This document shows, in pieces, positions 9,986-22,920 of a DNA stretch of 64,000 nucleotides. A model generated the notes under the pieces. That model was not told where the DNA came from, did no database searches, and was given only the letters and a program-made list of their open reading frames with translations. Positions within the stretch are counted from its first letter, which is position 1. Every line of letters begins with the position of its first letter. The DNA is from Erinaceus europaeus. Lineage: Eukaryota > Chordata > Mammalia > Eulipotyphla > Erinaceidae. The position numbers were made by a program, and so were the translations under genes. Location: positions 103,881,693 through 103,945,692 of the forward strand of contig NC_080166.1 in assembly GCF_950295315.1 (NCBI RefSeq), given 5' to 3'.

Positions 9986-12794
9986 GCCTAAGTTTCTGGA
10001 TTTCTACAAATCTCTAAAGCAATTGCATATACTGGAAATCTAAAATCAGTTAAACTGAAAGTGTTCTTCAGTTGAACTCCCAAAGATTTTGAATATGTAG
10101 TTCAAGTTGAAGTTCTCAAGTCTAGAATTTTACTTCTCTGGCCATACTTATAATCTCTTCTTCCACAAATCTGGTACTAGTCTTTCCCTTACACCACCAT
10201 TTTTGTTTTCCTGTATCTCAGTTTGCTTTAGACATACATATTCATAGCACTGAATATCAAGTGATGTGTTTTCATGTCAACTTCTTGTCAGGTGTTTTAT
10301 GTAAAAAGGGAATATATTTTTCTCACTGCATATTTGCAACAGCACTTAGATTGGTGTCTACTAAACAAATAAACAAAAAAAAAAATCAATGAGCATTGGA
10401 CAAAGAGTTTATTAGACCTCCAAAGTGAGGATTTGAATCTGGGAACAGTTCGACAGAGTTAACACAGGGAGAGCTCTTTTACCAGTTTCAAGTTTGAGAG
10501 ATATTGTATATCTTAGGATAAAAAGGTAATAATCAATACTTTTTGTCAAAGAGTATAGTGATCCAAAAAAATGGATGAAGTCCTAATTGGACTTCTGGCT
10601 TTTGACTGTAAGGCTTTACATATCAAACACTTCTGAATGTTCTGCTACAGAGTATAGTTGTCTGAACACTGAGGGAGATAAATAATCAGGTAGTTGAACT
10701 TTATCCTAACTTTGCTTAGGAAGTCTTGCTTGGGAACTTGTTTGATCTTCCTACAACTGTTTTCTGGTCATCAAAGAGGTTTGGACATTGTTGATTTCAT
10801 TTCCCAGCAGACTTGTAGATTTTTCTGCATGATTTCTTTACTGAACAGGACTGGTCTAAATCTGACTCTAGTCAACGCAATGGTTTTTATCTTTCATCCA
10901 GAGTGTCAGACAAGCAAGATGGGTACCAAAATGAAATTTCAGTCCTCACCAGGAAGTAAAGAACAACCAGAAAATACTTGTAGGTTGAATAATTAAACTC
11001 CTATGGAAAACTTTTCAGTTGCATATCTACATTACTATAGTACCATACACTATTGTTATTAATGATAGAAATATATTATTTAAGAATAAATTCAGTGTAA
11101 AACTTGGCAGTTCATTTTTTAGAAGCTGTTGAAACAACATTTTCATAATAAAGTAGCTTAATATTATTTTATTTAAAAGCTCACTTTAGATAGAAACCTG
11201 AAGTTACGCATTGCAATAAAAGATTTAAAATGTCTTCTACTGACATTCAAATGTAAAGTTTTAGGCTAGGTTTTTGTTTTAACTTTAAAAATTCAAAGGA
11301 TGTGAGCACTGCAATAGAGTGTAAAGTGACACATTCAATTCCCATCAGACTCCAATCTTACATTTGATAGCTGTAGGGCATTTTTATTAACTTTGCTTGA
11401 ATACATCCCTTCTGTTGGTTTTAGTCTTTGTGAAAGTGTCTAATTTCATAAGAAAGTAAACCTTCCAGTATTAAAGTGAGTAGAATATATGGTCTGTATC
11501 AATCCCTTAGGTAATATATTTCTCAAGTCTCTGAATAATTATGACCTTGGAGATGATGAGAAAACTGACAGACCCTATGGGGATTTAAGTGAAACTTTTA
11601 GAGCCTTGTGTTCATGGTCTGGTTGGATGTCCCTGTGGCAAATCTGCTTGTGGTGTGAATGAAGATGAAACATGTCTTACATACAGAGTTAGGTCTCTGC
11701 TGTTCTTGTCCAAGCCAAAATGAAACAGAATAATGAACCTCTTACTCTTTGATAGGTGCATTTTAATGTAGTAAATTTATATTTAACATAAGAAAATAAG
11801 AGAATGTAGACATGTATTATATTTTGCCCATGAAATAGATTATATTTATGTTCTCTGTGTCCTAATAGCTGTGGAAAGTTTCAAGCATCGCTATATGTGT
11901 GTACATATATACTTATATAATACACTTGTCATTAAATCTCAGTTATTTGAAGTTAAATACAAGCTGTTCTTATTTTTCCAATAAGGAACATCAACTGTTT
12001 TCTGATGAACCACCTCTTTTCCTGACAGATAACAGATTGTCGCTGATATCTCAGTCATTTTTTGAAAAGTAGTTTGTTCATATAATTTTAGTTGTTAAGC
12101 TATGTTAGCTTATGATAATAAAGCTTGGCTACTATTTAAATCTCTTAGTATCCTCATTCTTTTCAGAAGTGCTAAATGCATGTTCCCTCAAAACTTTGAA
12201 ACTCTTTATCATCACATCTTTTTTCTCCTTGGTTGTTCTCAAATAAAAGTCTGTTTACTGTTTGTTTTCCTGACATTTCTGCTAACAACTATTTGTTGAA
12301 TGCTGGTTGTCTCTGGAGCATTGGTTGGGAGTTTTCTTCTTCAAATGATAGATTTACAAATCTGGTCAGCTTCTGAAAGCAATTGCTGATTTTTTATTTG
12401 CCTGAGGAAGTTATCCATGTAAAGTTGCTAAGAAGACATGCACAGGCTACATAATGCCTTTGGAGTCTAGACTCTCTTTATTTGGTATGTGATCATCTTA
12501 GTGATTTGAGAGACCATTCTGGAAGCCTCAGGCAAGAACACTGAAAGACAACAAACCTACACTAGTATGTATACAATTTTCTGGGGATCTATGTATGTGG
12601 CCTACCAAACATTTGCAATTTAAGCAATACCATTAGAATATTTCCTCATACCTAAGTTTCGGTCTTAACTTGAGTTTTTCTGTTCTTGGGTGTTTTTCAC
12701 TAAAACCAATCTTTATCACCAGCAACTTATTTACTGTTAGAACATGTAAGAAAAGTTACTTTTTAAGTTTATTTTGTTATCACTGATGTTCTGA
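9986..12794. other. Long stretch without a clear feature
   Basis: 2.8 kb with no SINE or L1 I can defend. A 100-codon frame at 10694-10996 lacks any family signature and its surroundings look non-coding. 11540-11720 has balanced base content and may be an old or conserved segment. Confidence 0.5.
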
Positions 12795-12915
12795 ATTTTT
12801 TTTCTCTTAAAATACAGAGATTGAGAGAGGGAAACCACAGTAGAAAAGCTTTCATCAGTGCAGTAGGGCTGAACTTAAATCTGGGTTGCTTGTATGGCAG
12901 AACAGGTGAGTTATC
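12795..12915 (-). repeat. Old SINE fragment, antisense
   Basis: The pattern agagattgagagagggaaac, then aaagctttcatcagtgcag, then gaacttaaatctgggttgc follows an antisense E2-like SINE, diverged and lacking part of its head. Confidence 0.5.
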
Positions 12916-13129
12916 TAAATGATTTTTTTTTTTGTCAGACCATTCAAAATTTTATTTAAACCAACTGATAATGAAAGAAATTGGACAACCAATATATTCC
13001 TATTAAAGAGGGTAGAAGTAAGGGAATTTTATCTACTTCATATTTTCTAAAATTCACAACACTCTAGAAGACTTATTTATTGTCTGAACTGATATTTTTT
13101 GCACAAGCCCAGAGTATTTCTCCCCCACA

Positions 13130-13425
13130 CTTTTTTTTTATTTTTGCCTTCAGGGTTATTGCTGGGGCTCGGGGACAGCACTACAAATCTACTGCTCCTG
13201 GTAGCCATTATTTTTCCATAGGACAAAGAGAAATTAGGAGGTGAGGGAGAGATAGAGAAGGAGAGAGAGAAAAAAAGAGACACCTGAAAGATCTGCTCCA
13301 CCACTTGTGAGGTGAACCCAGTTCCCCTCTGAAGGTGGGGAACTTGGGGCTCAAGCTGGAATCCTTGAGCGAGTCCTTGAGCTTCATACTATGGGAAATT
13401 AAGCCCATGCACCATCGCCGGGCTC
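13130..13425 (-). repeat. E1 SINE with extended 3' module, antisense
   Basis: Contains the module cttcagggttattgctgggg and ctactgctcctggtagccat, then the purine tract and a head ending ccatcgccgggctccc. The flanks cccagagtatttctc and cccagagtgtctctc are a slightly diverged target-site duplication. Confidence 0.8.
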
Positions 13426-13562
13426 CCAGAGTGTCTCTCTAAGTTATTTAGTAATTTGGTTTCAATACAATTCTGTCAAAAATTCCCACAGGAAATATGA
13501 TCTTTTGAATGTTAGCTTTTAAATTCTGTTTCACAAGTAAAAGTAAAAAATGTCTCCATAAA

Positions 13563-13766
13563 AAAGGAAGGATCCCAGTTCAAGCTCCTGGCTCCCCACC
13601 TGCAGGGGAGTCACTTCACAAGTAGTGAAGCAGGTCTGCAGGTATCTGTCTTTCTCTCCCCTTCTCTGTCTTCCACTCCTCTCTCAATTTCTCTCTGTCC
13701 TATCCAACAACAATGACATCAATAATAACTACAGCAATAAAACAATAAGGGCAAAAAAAGGGAATA
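13563..13766 (+). repeat. E1 SINE, sense, 5'-truncated
   Basis: Begins inside the head at gaaggatcccagttcaagct and then runs to the aacaacaatgacatcaataa tail. The box A region is missing. Confidence 0.85.
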
Positions 13767-14101
13767 ATTTTTTTTTAAAAGTTAAGGATACTACATATTA
13801 GGGCAAAGTTGCCTTATGATTTCTCTATGATGTAGTAAATTCTATAACCATTAAAGCATCCACAAAGCTTCTTAAAATTGGCTCCATAAATTGAATTCTT
13901 TCTTTATATAAATAAGTAAGCTCAAATTATGTACAAGGTGTGAATGAAGGTAGTTAAATTTTATTCCTTTATTTGCATTATAGTATACCCTAATATAAAT
14001 TATTATTTTATAAGGATAGTTTCTGAAAATTTAGATGTTAATTGAAAGAGACAAACTAAGAACATTGCATTTATAGTATTAAATATATGCATGATTTAAA
14101 A

Positions 14102-14275
14102 ATCATCTTATTTGATAGGACTGAGAAAAGTTGAGAGGCAAAGAGAATATAGAAAGGAAAAGAGGCCTGCATCACTGCTTTACTGCTCCTGAAACTTCCC
14201 CTCTGGAAGTGAGACCAGGGGATTGAAGCTGAGTCCTTGCACATGTGACTAGATACACCACTATCTGCCCTGCAT
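14102..14275 (-). repeat. E2-like SINE, antisense
   Basis: Antisense order: purine tract, then ctgcatcactgctttactgc, then gaaacttcccctctggaagt, then a head ending caccactatctgccctgc. Confidence 0.65.
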
Positions 14276-15334
14276 GTTTTTTTTTTTTTTTTAAGAAATA
14301 CTATAAGGAGCTTGCCATGTACATATTCTTTCCTTTTCTCCAGTTAGAAAGCAGTGATGAAGCAAGTGATATATTATGTTTTCTTAATTTGATGTTATGT
14401 ATAATAAAGACATTAACTAGTTTTTTCTGCTAATTTCAAAACTATTGTGTAGTATGTGTTTTAAAATATAAAAGTAGAAAATAATTATGTTATTTATTAA
14501 TTACTTATATTAATTACTCACAGTATTAAACTTTAAATGTTTTCCTAGATTCATCAAGGCCAGATTAAATATATCTGAAATCAATTTTAATGTTTGTATT
14601 ATTCACTTATCTTTATTCATCACTATTGAACTATGTCTTCCAACTAAAATAAAAGTTTATATTCCAAATTTCATTTCACCTTTGCATGCATAGTGATTCA
14701 CTTATTATAATTGAATATTAGAGCATGTCAACATAGAAATATGGTAGATTTCATGAAATAGCATCAAGCAAAGGGACTTATAGATCGTTGCATTAAGTGA
14801 GTATTTCTAGGATTTTCCCCTTCTGAAGATTTGATGTTCCTGTATCAGGTTGTTAACTGATTTTGGAGAGCAACATATTACTGCCTTGAAGTCCTGCTGT
14901 CTGCAGATGTTTCATATAGTGGTGTGACCTACATAGAAATTTGTTACATAATGTTGAAAACCTTGACAATATTTAGGAAAATATATACAAAACCCTGACT
15001 TACAGTTTAGAGCTTAGGCATTTAGTGAAATATACAGGCTCAGTAAAATCCTAGTTTTTTAATTTAAACATGGAAATACTGACACATGAACAGTAGGTAG
15101 GTGCCATTTTACTATGTTCAATCATTAGAAATGTATAGATTATAGAGGTTATAGAGGAAATCAAAGTAAAATACTCAAGTGGGTGAGATATTGATATTCT
15201 GATGAGGAAATCTGTGTTGCCAGTGGCTATGCTAAATCTCTAAATCTGACATTTCCAAAATTTTTGCAGAAAGAAAAATAGTTTAGTAAACCAACCAAAG
15301 AGGAGCATAAAGTTTAAGAATTCTGACATTTTTT
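14276..15334. other. No feature recognised
   Basis: Very AT-rich, with a poly-T run at 14277-14293 that ends the preceding SINE region. Nothing coding. Confidence 0.5.
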
Positions 15335-15616
15335 AAAAATATTTATTTTATTTATTTATTCCCTTTTGTTACCCTTGTTGTTTTTATTGTTGTAGTTATT
15401 ATTGTTGTTGTCGTTGTTGGATAGGACAGAGAGAAATGGAGAGAGGAAGGGAAGACAGAGAGGAGGAGAGAAAGATAGACACCTGCAAACCTGCTTCACC
15501 GCCTGTGAAGCGACTCCCCTGCAGGTGGGGAGCCGGGATTCGAACCGGGATCCTTATGCCGGTCCTTGTGCTTTGCGCCACCTGCGCTTAACCCGCTGCG
15601 CTACAGCCTGACTCCC
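15335..15616 (-). repeat. E1 SINE, antisense, well preserved
   Basis: Near-consensus E1. The head on the minus strand keeps the box A-like tagcgcagcgggttaagc and a box B-like ggttcgaa. Both sides carry gaattctgacattt (about 15319 and 15618), a target-site duplication. Looks young. Confidence 0.92.
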
Positions 15617-15779
15617 AGGAATTCTGACATTTAATTACATCTTTTAAGTCTTTGATTTATAATGAAAATAAAGGAGCACCATTTTATTCAGTATGATTTC
15701 TGCATTGTCAAGGGTGAGAATAGGAGTGGCACTATTCACTGATAGTTCTAGTGACTGATTAGAAAATTATTTGTTTCCT

Positions 15780-16240
15780 CTCACAATGACCTTTTGTTTT
15801 GCTGACCTAGAGGTCTTAACCCAGAGAGATAACTGTTTCTTTTAAGAGGCTTACAATAATCTCACTGAACTAAAAAATAAGATCTTTGACTATTCTGAGC
15901 TCCTCTTATCTCTGAATCACTAAGTTTAAAAATGTAATTACTTTACTAATGAGGGTGATTGACTTCTAGCTATCAAAGGGAAATTGACTACAGAAAAGAT
16001 CTGTCTATAATACAGGAGTTCCTATAGGACATCTCTGAGCATGACCAAGCACTGTGGTCAAAGTCAATGGAAAACTACAAGTCAGTTCAGGAAGGACTAC
16101 TAATGGTTTCAATACTATAGGCAGGAATAAAGGTCTGGGTCATCTTCCTATGTAGTGCTATAAATAACCAGTGTGCAGCTAAAGGTAAACAATTGAGATT
16201 GGACAATATCAAAGAAAATAATACATATTCTTCAATGTCA
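15780..16240 (+). mobile_element. Possible ERVL-like internal (pol) remnant
   Basis: Stretches such as tcttaacccagagagataac, caatctcactgaactaaaaa and tgtggtcaaagtcaatggaa resemble my memory of the 3' part of ERVL-type pol. All frames contain stops, so it is a non-functional fossil. A protein-level search would be needed to confirm it. It could instead be another old repeat. Confidence 0.4.
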
Positions 16241-16884
16241 AACTAAAGAGTTGAAATGTGACTATATATTTTTTTAATTTGGAAAATCAGTATAAGGGAA
16301 ACTTTAAGGGACCCATTCTTCAAAAATGTGAGCTTGAGATGATTATCTATATCAACATACTTAAGTCATAGTATCTAAATATTTGATCAACATTATTCTA
16401 GATCTTTCTTGAACTATTTAAAATGTAGTTACTTATAAGAAGACATTAGTATTAGAATACACTAATTTTGGGTAAAACATATTACCCAAGTGAGAGTTGA
16501 TCCTCATTAAATCAACTGAAAATCTTTAGGGAGAAAGACTGACCTCCCATAAAGCACCGGGAGTTCTGACAAAATGAACTTTTGTACACAAACTGTAATC
16601 CCCACTAGTCACCAGCTTGCTTGCCAGTTCATTCTGCAGTCTCTGAAACTGTGGGAAGCAATTCCTGAAAGCAAATCTACCAATCCTCATACCCTCCCTT
16701 CCTTTTATATGAGAGATTGATCTCAAGGAATTGAATTATGTGATTATGACTAGCTAGTTAACTGAGTAACACATAAGAGGCCACAAAGAAGAGCTGGCCA
16801 ACCCAGGTAGCCTCTGAGCCTACAGTTCAAGTAGAATTTCTTCTTTAGGGAAACTCCATTTATGTTCTTAGGAATTAATTTTAG

Positions 16885-17150
16885 ATCTCACTCACAGGCA
16901 GAAATTTAAAAAACAAGATCAGGAGAGGAAATACTAAGCAGAACTTGGACTGAAGTTGGTGTCTTGCACCAAAAGTAAAAGACTCTGGGGTGGGTGGGGG
17001 TGGGAGAGAGTTCAGGTCCTGGACCAGGATGATGGAGGGAGGACCTATTGGGAGTTGTATTGTCCTGTGGAAAACTGAGAAATGTTATCCATGTACAAAC
17101 TACTGTATTTACTGTCATTTGTAAAACATTAATACCCCAATAAAGAAAAA
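16885..17150 (+). mobile_element. L1-B 3' end, sense
   Basis: Begins atctcactcacaggcagaaa, just after the ORF2 end of this L1 kind, and continues through caccaaaagtaaaagactct, a G-rich run (ggtgggtgggggtggg) and gtaaaacattaataccccaa before an A-rich end. Homologous to 57757-58080. Confidence 0.8.
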
Positions 17151-18027
17151 AAAGTACTTAATGAAAAAACAACATAATTTCATGATTATTGTAATTTAGT
17201 CCTACATAAATTTAAAGCTTAAAGAAAAATCAAAAGGAATGATAAAAAAGAATTAATTTTAGGTTGATTGGATTACATCCATTCAGATTATCCTGTATAA
17301 TTTATGTCCCTTTAAACTCAAGTGATAATAGATTCTACTTATACATACAAACCCCTTTATAGCACATATTAGCTCATGACTGAAATCCTGAATATTCTTG
17401 ACTAGGAAAGTTGACACACAACAATTATATACTAAAGCATGTATGCCAATTACTTTTATTACTATATAAAGAGTACATACAACTTGTGTGAAATTGTTTC
17501 AGGAACTGAGAATGTAGAGGTAATGTAGACATACACGGAAATAGCAGTCATAAAACTTTTCCTTAAGGGAAGTATACAATTGCTGTAAAGGTTATTTTAG
17601 GTACTGGTAAGTATTATCAAGAAAATAAGCCAGGGCAACTGGATAGAGATAGGCAGAATAGGGATGCTTTCAAAAAGACCTCTCTGGGGAGATCATAATT
17701 TTTTTCTGACATCTTTTTAAAAGGAAGAGAGAAGATCCCTGCAAGCCAAGAAAAACCTTCCATAATGTCCCTAAGATAGATATACATTTAAAAGGTTAGG
17801 TGAACAGAAGGAAGGTGGTATGGAAATGGAGAGAAGATGAGGTCACCCCAAGGACAAACATCAGATAGTTAAAACTCAGTGTAAGGCAGGAATGAAATTT
17901 GATGTAATGAGGAGGTGATTTAAATTCATAGGAGTATTTTAAACAGATGTATAGGACATCCTATTCAGATAATGGATAATGAGAAACAAATCAAGAAAGG
18001 ACAATATTAGGAATGGTTGTTTAAAAT
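17151..18027. other. No feature recognised
   Basis: Between an L1-B end and an old SINE. 17500-17990 is purine-rich on this strand, with no repeat identity. Confidence 0.45.
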
Positions 18028-18205
18028 AATGGGGGCTGTTGACTCAGCAAAGGAGTTTCATGTCTGAGACTCTGAGGTTCCAGCTTCATGTCCCAGACAC
18101 CACAATGGGTGATTACTAAAATAATTGCCTTGTGAATCAGACGTTCTTGAGTCATTGTATTCTCTTTCCTGATTTACTCTGGCACCGGCATATCAATTTC
18201 TTTGT
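18028..18205 (+). repeat. E3-like SINE, old
   Basis: Contains gggggctgttgactcagcaa, gactctgaggttccagcttc and cagacaccacaatgggtg, a diverged E3 plan. Low certainty on the ends. Confidence 0.4.
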
Positions 18206-18246
18206 TCAGTGTACTCTAATGGACATGATGTAAGAAGAAAGTTTAG

Positions 18247-18535
18247 CTGGTCGGGTTATAGCACAATAGGTTAAGGGATCCTGGGGAGAAACTCAAGGAC
18301 CAGTGTAAGGATCCTGGTTTGAGCCCCCTGCTACCCACCTGCAGGGGGATCACTTCACAAGCAGTGAAGCCAGTCTGCAGGTGTCTATATTTCTCTCACC
18401 CTCTCAGTATTCCCCTCCTTTCTCCATTTCTCTCTGTCCTATCCAACAACATCAATAACAGTAACATCAGTACCAACAATAATAATAACCACAGCAATGA
18501 TAAAAACCAGGGCAACAAAAAAGGAAAATAAATAA
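18247..18535 (+). repeat. E1 SINE, sense
   Basis: Head gctggtcgggttatagcac, body with ccacctgcagggggatcact, tail of catcaataacagtaacatc and further A-rich units. Full length, moderately diverged. Confidence 0.85.
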
Positions 18536-18944
18536 AATAAAAAACACAAAAAAATAAGAAAAAAGTTTAAAGAGTTGTTTTAGTAGTGTTTATTATCTCT
18601 TACTTCTAGAAGTTTTCTGGGTGAATAATTGCAGGATAGACAACTGAAGGGAAAAGGGGAGCTGAACATTCCACACTGAGTCATTTTTGATTTTCACATT
18701 AGAAAATAAAACTATCGGAGGTCAGGTGGTAGCACAGTGGGTTAAGCACACATGGCACAAAGAGCAAGGACCATCTTAAAGATCTGGGTTTGAGACACTG
18801 GCTCCCCACCAGCAGGGGGTCTCTTCACTAGTGGTGAAGCAGGTCTGCAGGTGTCTATCTTTCTCTCCTCCCTCTATCTCTCCTTCCTCTCTCAATTTCT
18901 TTCTTCCCTATCCAACAACAATGACAGAAATAACAAAAACAACA

Positions 18945-19681
18945 ATGTAGGATAATTGTGAAAGCATGGTAGAGCATAGAGGAACTCCCATCCTAAAGAT
19001 GGAGGTCTGAAAAGACACCCCACCCGTCAGCCTTTCCCTTTCAGGGATTGAGCATGGAGGGAAAAGCTTTCCTGACTCAGTTTCCCCTTGTTAGTCTCCC
19101 AGGCTTCACAAAGGCCTACACCCCCTAACACTTAACTCATTCCCTTGTTACAAACCAAATGTTTGCCTGCTTAAAGTTCACTATAAGTTCACCATCTTTG
19201 ATCACATACAATCTATTCTCTATCATCCTGTCCTGTCAGTAATATAATATAGTAAGACTCACACTCTATTTCCTCGTTCTTTGATAGTGATCCTTGTAAC
19301 AATATTCTGCCTTTCTGTTTACCTCACCCTGATGTTATAATTATCATGTTTTTCTAAATACCTTTAGTTAATTAACACTCTTCCCCACAAGAACTAATCA
19401 TCCTGAACTCTCCTCTACCCCTATCAATTCTCTTCATCCTTAGATCCTCCAACATGAGGGTTCTGACCTTTTAGAAACCCATCATCATTGACATATGTGA
19501 AAAATGTTCTTTGTTCCATTCTGCTATTTAAACCCTGCCTCCTGCACAATAAAGTGGATTTGTTCATAGCTGAATCATCCTCTGGTTTCTTTCTGTTGTG
19601 TAGTTTCTCGCACTAGCACAGGAAACCAGTTGGCTTACTCTGGTGCAAAGCCACTCATGTGAGTGCCAGCTCAACAGACAT
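18945..19681 (+). mobile_element. Solo LTR of an endogenous retrovirus
   Basis: About 737 bp, with ends atgtaggataat and ccaacagacat-like (atgt...acat, enclosing the canonical TG...CA). It is flanked by aaca on both sides (18941-18944 and 19682-19685). A TATA-like tatttaa lies at 19525-19531 and aataaa at 19548-19553, as expected near an LTR transcription start and poly(A) site. No gag, pol or env lies beside it. The 4-bp duplication would suit a class I (gamma-like) element, but the family is not identified. Confidence 0.7.
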
Positions 19682-19770
19682 AACAGAAGGGTAACAAAAG
19701 GGGAAAAGTAGCCTCCAGGAGCAGTTGATTCGTGGTGCAAGCACCAAGCCCCAGCAATAACCCTGGAGGC

Positions 19771-19774
19771 AAAA

Positions 19775-19809
<35 letters not shown>

Positions 19810-19812
19810 ATA
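19771..19812. repeat. (AAAT)n tail
   Basis: About ten AAAT units forming the tail of the split E1 SINE. Confidence 0.95.
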
Positions 19813-20267
19813 GAATAATCCAAAAAAAGGGAAGAAAAGAAAACTATCTATAAGTGCATAAATAGTATTAGTCAAGATCTACAGAGGAATCATCCACATT
19901 GGGTCAAAGGTTTTGAGTCATAGAACCAGGACCATATTAAGTAGCAGTTGTTTATAAATAAATAAACAAAAATCCTTGTAATATGTAACCTTTTTTTCAT
20001 TATAGAAACAGATGGTCACTACTAGGTTAAATGTGACTTCAAGAAGCATGTGTCTATATACTTTATTAAATATCAAGTAACTATATATAATCATTTGAGA
20101 ATTGGCAAAGATAGCATGCATACTCAGAAAGAGGGTGCGAATTATAGCTAATACTTGCGTGTATTCAATTAAGAGAAAAGCAGAAAATTCAATTTTTTTG
20201 AAACTATGAAGATAATGGGTTGTCAGAAGATATAACATGATTTTTTTTTTTTGCATAGAAAAAAACA

Positions 20268-20482
20268 CCGAGGGGTCAGGTGGTGGTGCACCTGGTTGAG
20301 TGCACATTACAATGCACAAGGACCTAGGTTAGAGTCCCCAGTCCTCACCTTCAGGGGGAAAGCTTTGCGAGAGGTGAAGCAGTGTTGCAGGTGTCTCAGT
20401 CTCTTTTACTCTCTGTCCTACCCCTTCCCTCTCTATTTCTGGCTGTTTCTATCAAATAAACAAAGCTAATAAAAAAGAATTA
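20268..20482 (+). repeat. E2 SINE, sense
   Basis: Head aggggtcaggtggtggtgca, then cacattacaatgcacaagga, then the aaagctttgcgagaggtgaa block and a tail of ctgtttctatcaaataaaca. Full length. Confidence 0.88.
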
Positions 20483-21962
20483 AAATGGTACTCATAAGAG
20501 TGCTTGTAAAAGAATTTAAAATTCTGATTTTATTCACATGTGAATGAAGATTAATCAAAAGAGTTGCAGTGTTGTATATAGATTTACTTGTGGGAATTTT
20601 CTGCAAATAAAATTTAGGAGGAATATAATCAGGCTAGCATAAAGGTCAAGAATTACTAGATGATGGATAGTTTGTAGTATATAGATAAATTGATGAGAGG
20701 TGGGAGAAAATAGAATAATGAATTGACTATGTTCTGTTAAAATTCTATGCTGATTCTTTAAATTCCAAATTTGATTTTCTCTATAGAGGAGCCCTTTGGA
20801 AAACACTAGGTTTTGATGAGTACATGTTGAATGTTGTTCCCATAGTAGAACTATTGCCTTTACAAAGAAGAAAGAAAGAGCAAAATATTTTCTTCTTTGT
20901 GCCACATTAGGACACAGTGAGAAGAAACTCATTGGGGAGCTTGGCAGTGGTGCACCTGTTTAAGTGTACATATCATTATACACAAGGAACCAACAAAAAA
21001 TTGGTAAATTAAAGCTATAAAATAGTTACAAGTAGTTATTTAGCTAATATAATAGTAAACTTACAGAATGTTAAATCTAATATCATGATTATTCATGTGA
21101 GATACCCAAGTAAACACAAGTTGCTAACTATAATTTTAAACTGAGAGGGAAACATAATAAAGCCACAAATAAGAGGTACCAAGAGAAAAAAATCATATGC
21201 ACCTGTTTATAATACAGTCTGCTTACAATAAAGCTCTGTTTTTTTTCAAATTAATCTCTTTATTTTTATCAATACCTTAAAATCCAAGGGCTGGCTTTTA
21301 AATGATATTTAACAACTGAAAATATTACAGTTCAGCATTAAAATGTCACTTTATAAGATCTGGGTTATTATCTTTCTGAACTACATCACTGCAAGCAAAT
21401 AAGGTATTAACTAAAATTAATCAAATAAAGTAAGGTTAATTATTCAAATCACTCTTTTATTTATGGATCAAAGGTTTCCATAAACTCATGGAAACACTGT
21501 TTACAACATAATAATGTGTAGTGAGATAACATTTAAATAGAAACAAGAAAGCAAATGGAATAAGTATTATTTATTCCTCTAAATATTTATGGCATCATTT
21601 AATGTTTTATAAGCATATGATAATTATACTTGATCTTTTAACAGTAGTCTAAACGGCATGAAACTACCCAGCTTTGCAGATTTAATAAACTGAGTGATTA
21701 CTCTTACTTATCTTTAATGTCTTAATATATTTAGTTATATGCAAAGATATTAATAACATATAATAGTTCCACAACTAGATCTTAACAATTTTTTTTTTGT
21801 AAAAATACATTTTATATGTAAGCAGAAATGTGTTTTGACTATAATTTCACATATTTTAATTTTTGGAATTTTCAAAGATCATGTATCTTCTTCAAATGAA
21901 TTTTAAAATGATCATTTAAAATAATTCTTTATTTCAGTTTTGAAATGAACTGCTTTCCTGGT
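20483..21962. other. No feature recognised except a SINE head
   Basis: AT-rich unique-looking sequence. A 125-codon antisense frame at 20555-20932 shows no known motif and is judged fortuitous. Confidence 0.5.
20934..20994 (+). repeat. E2 SINE head fragment
   Basis: Only the first 60 bp are present (ggggagcttggcagtggtgc ... acacaaggaacca), after which the sequence is unrelated. Confidence 0.6.
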
Positions 21963-22190
21963 ATGAGAGAGATATCTCACTGGATAAGGTGCCATCACTG
22001 GCCTGTACACAACTCATGTCTCAGCCTAAGCTTCACATGGGAATAGGTATGACAATAGATGAAGCAAAGTACTGTGGTATATTTTCCTCTTTCTATCTTT
22101 TTCCATCCATGACATCATCTCCCCAGACAATAACTTGGATCCACCTGCATATCAGATTTCAGCCTCAGGGGGAAAAAGAAAAAAAATAGT
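21963..22190 (+). repeat. E3-like SINE variant
   Basis: Head atgagagagatatctcactg followed by ggtgccatcactggcctgta and a poly-A-rich end. Diverged. Its assignment to E3 is tentative. Confidence 0.45.
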
Positions 22191-22284
22191 ATAGCCACAG
22201 GCCCTTGGGGATATAATTAAAATAGGACTACTAGCTATCTACAAAATGGAGGACCCCCCCCCACCCCGCAACTCTGCATCTGCA

Positions 22285-22690
22285 TCCATGATTGTTCAAT
22301 AATGTGTTTGGCTTTGTATATTAACTCTCTTTTCAGTCACCAAGTTACAGATGCTAGCATGATGTCGACCAGACTTCCCTGGATAGACAACCCCACCAAT
22401 ATGTCCTGGAGCTCTGCTTCCCCGGAGCTCTTCCCCACTAGGGAAAGAGAAAGACAGGCTGGGAGTATGGATCGACCTGTCAACACTCACGTTCAGTGGG
22501 GAAACAATTACAGAAGCCAGACCTTCAACCTTCTGCATCCCACAATGACCTTGGGTCCATACTCCCAGAGGGCTAAAGAATAGGAAATTTATCGGGATGA
22601 TATGGGATACAGAGTTCTGGTGGTGGGAATTGTGTGGAGTTGAACACCTCTTGCCATATGGTTTAGTCAATATTTCGTTTTATAAATAAT
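22285..22690 (+). mobile_element. 5'-truncated L1-A, sense
   Basis: The last 400 bp of an L1-A, from catccatgattgttcaataa to gtcaatatttcgttttataa. Matches 57300-57716 of the full-length copy with moderate divergence. It is preceded by a run of nine C at 22253-22261. Confidence 0.88.
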
Positions 22691-22741
22691 TTTTTTAAAA
22701 TGACTTTTAAAAACCTAAAAAAAAAAAGAAATATTTTGTTA

Positions 22742-22920
22742 TGGGGCCAGGTTGTGGAGCACCTAGTTAAGCACACACATTACAGTGTGCAAGGTCCCAA
22801 GTTCAAGTCCCTGGTCCCCACCTGCAGATGGGAAACTTTACAAGTGGCGAAGTGCAGGTGTCTCTCTGTCTCACTCTCTAGAATTCTGGCTGCCTCTATT
22901 CAATAAATAAATAAATATAG
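22742..22920 (+). repeat. E2 SINE, sense
   Basis: Starts ggggccaggttgtggagcac, contains cacattacagtgtgcaaggt, and ends in a caataaataaataaat tail directly downstream of an L1-A end. Confidence 0.85.

Larger units (their letters stand above)
18718..19812 (+). repeat. E1 SINE split by a solo LTR
   Basis: The 5' part (18718-18944) runs from aggtcaggtggtagcacagt to the aacaaaaacaaca tail. The 3' part (19682-19812) continues with gggtaacaaaaggggaaaag and the extended module ending ccctggaggc and an (AAAT)n tail. The two parts join as one E1 element when the intervening LTR is ignored. Confidence 0.85.

Noticed and set aside
10694..10996. 100-codon frame as a possible host gene
   Set aside because: No recognisable family, no splice-site context, and the length is expected by chance in 64 kb.
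15335..15616. tRNA gene
   Set aside because: The box A and box B-like motifs belong to the tRNA-derived head of an E1 SINE. There is no complete cloverleaf. The same holds for the other SINEs.
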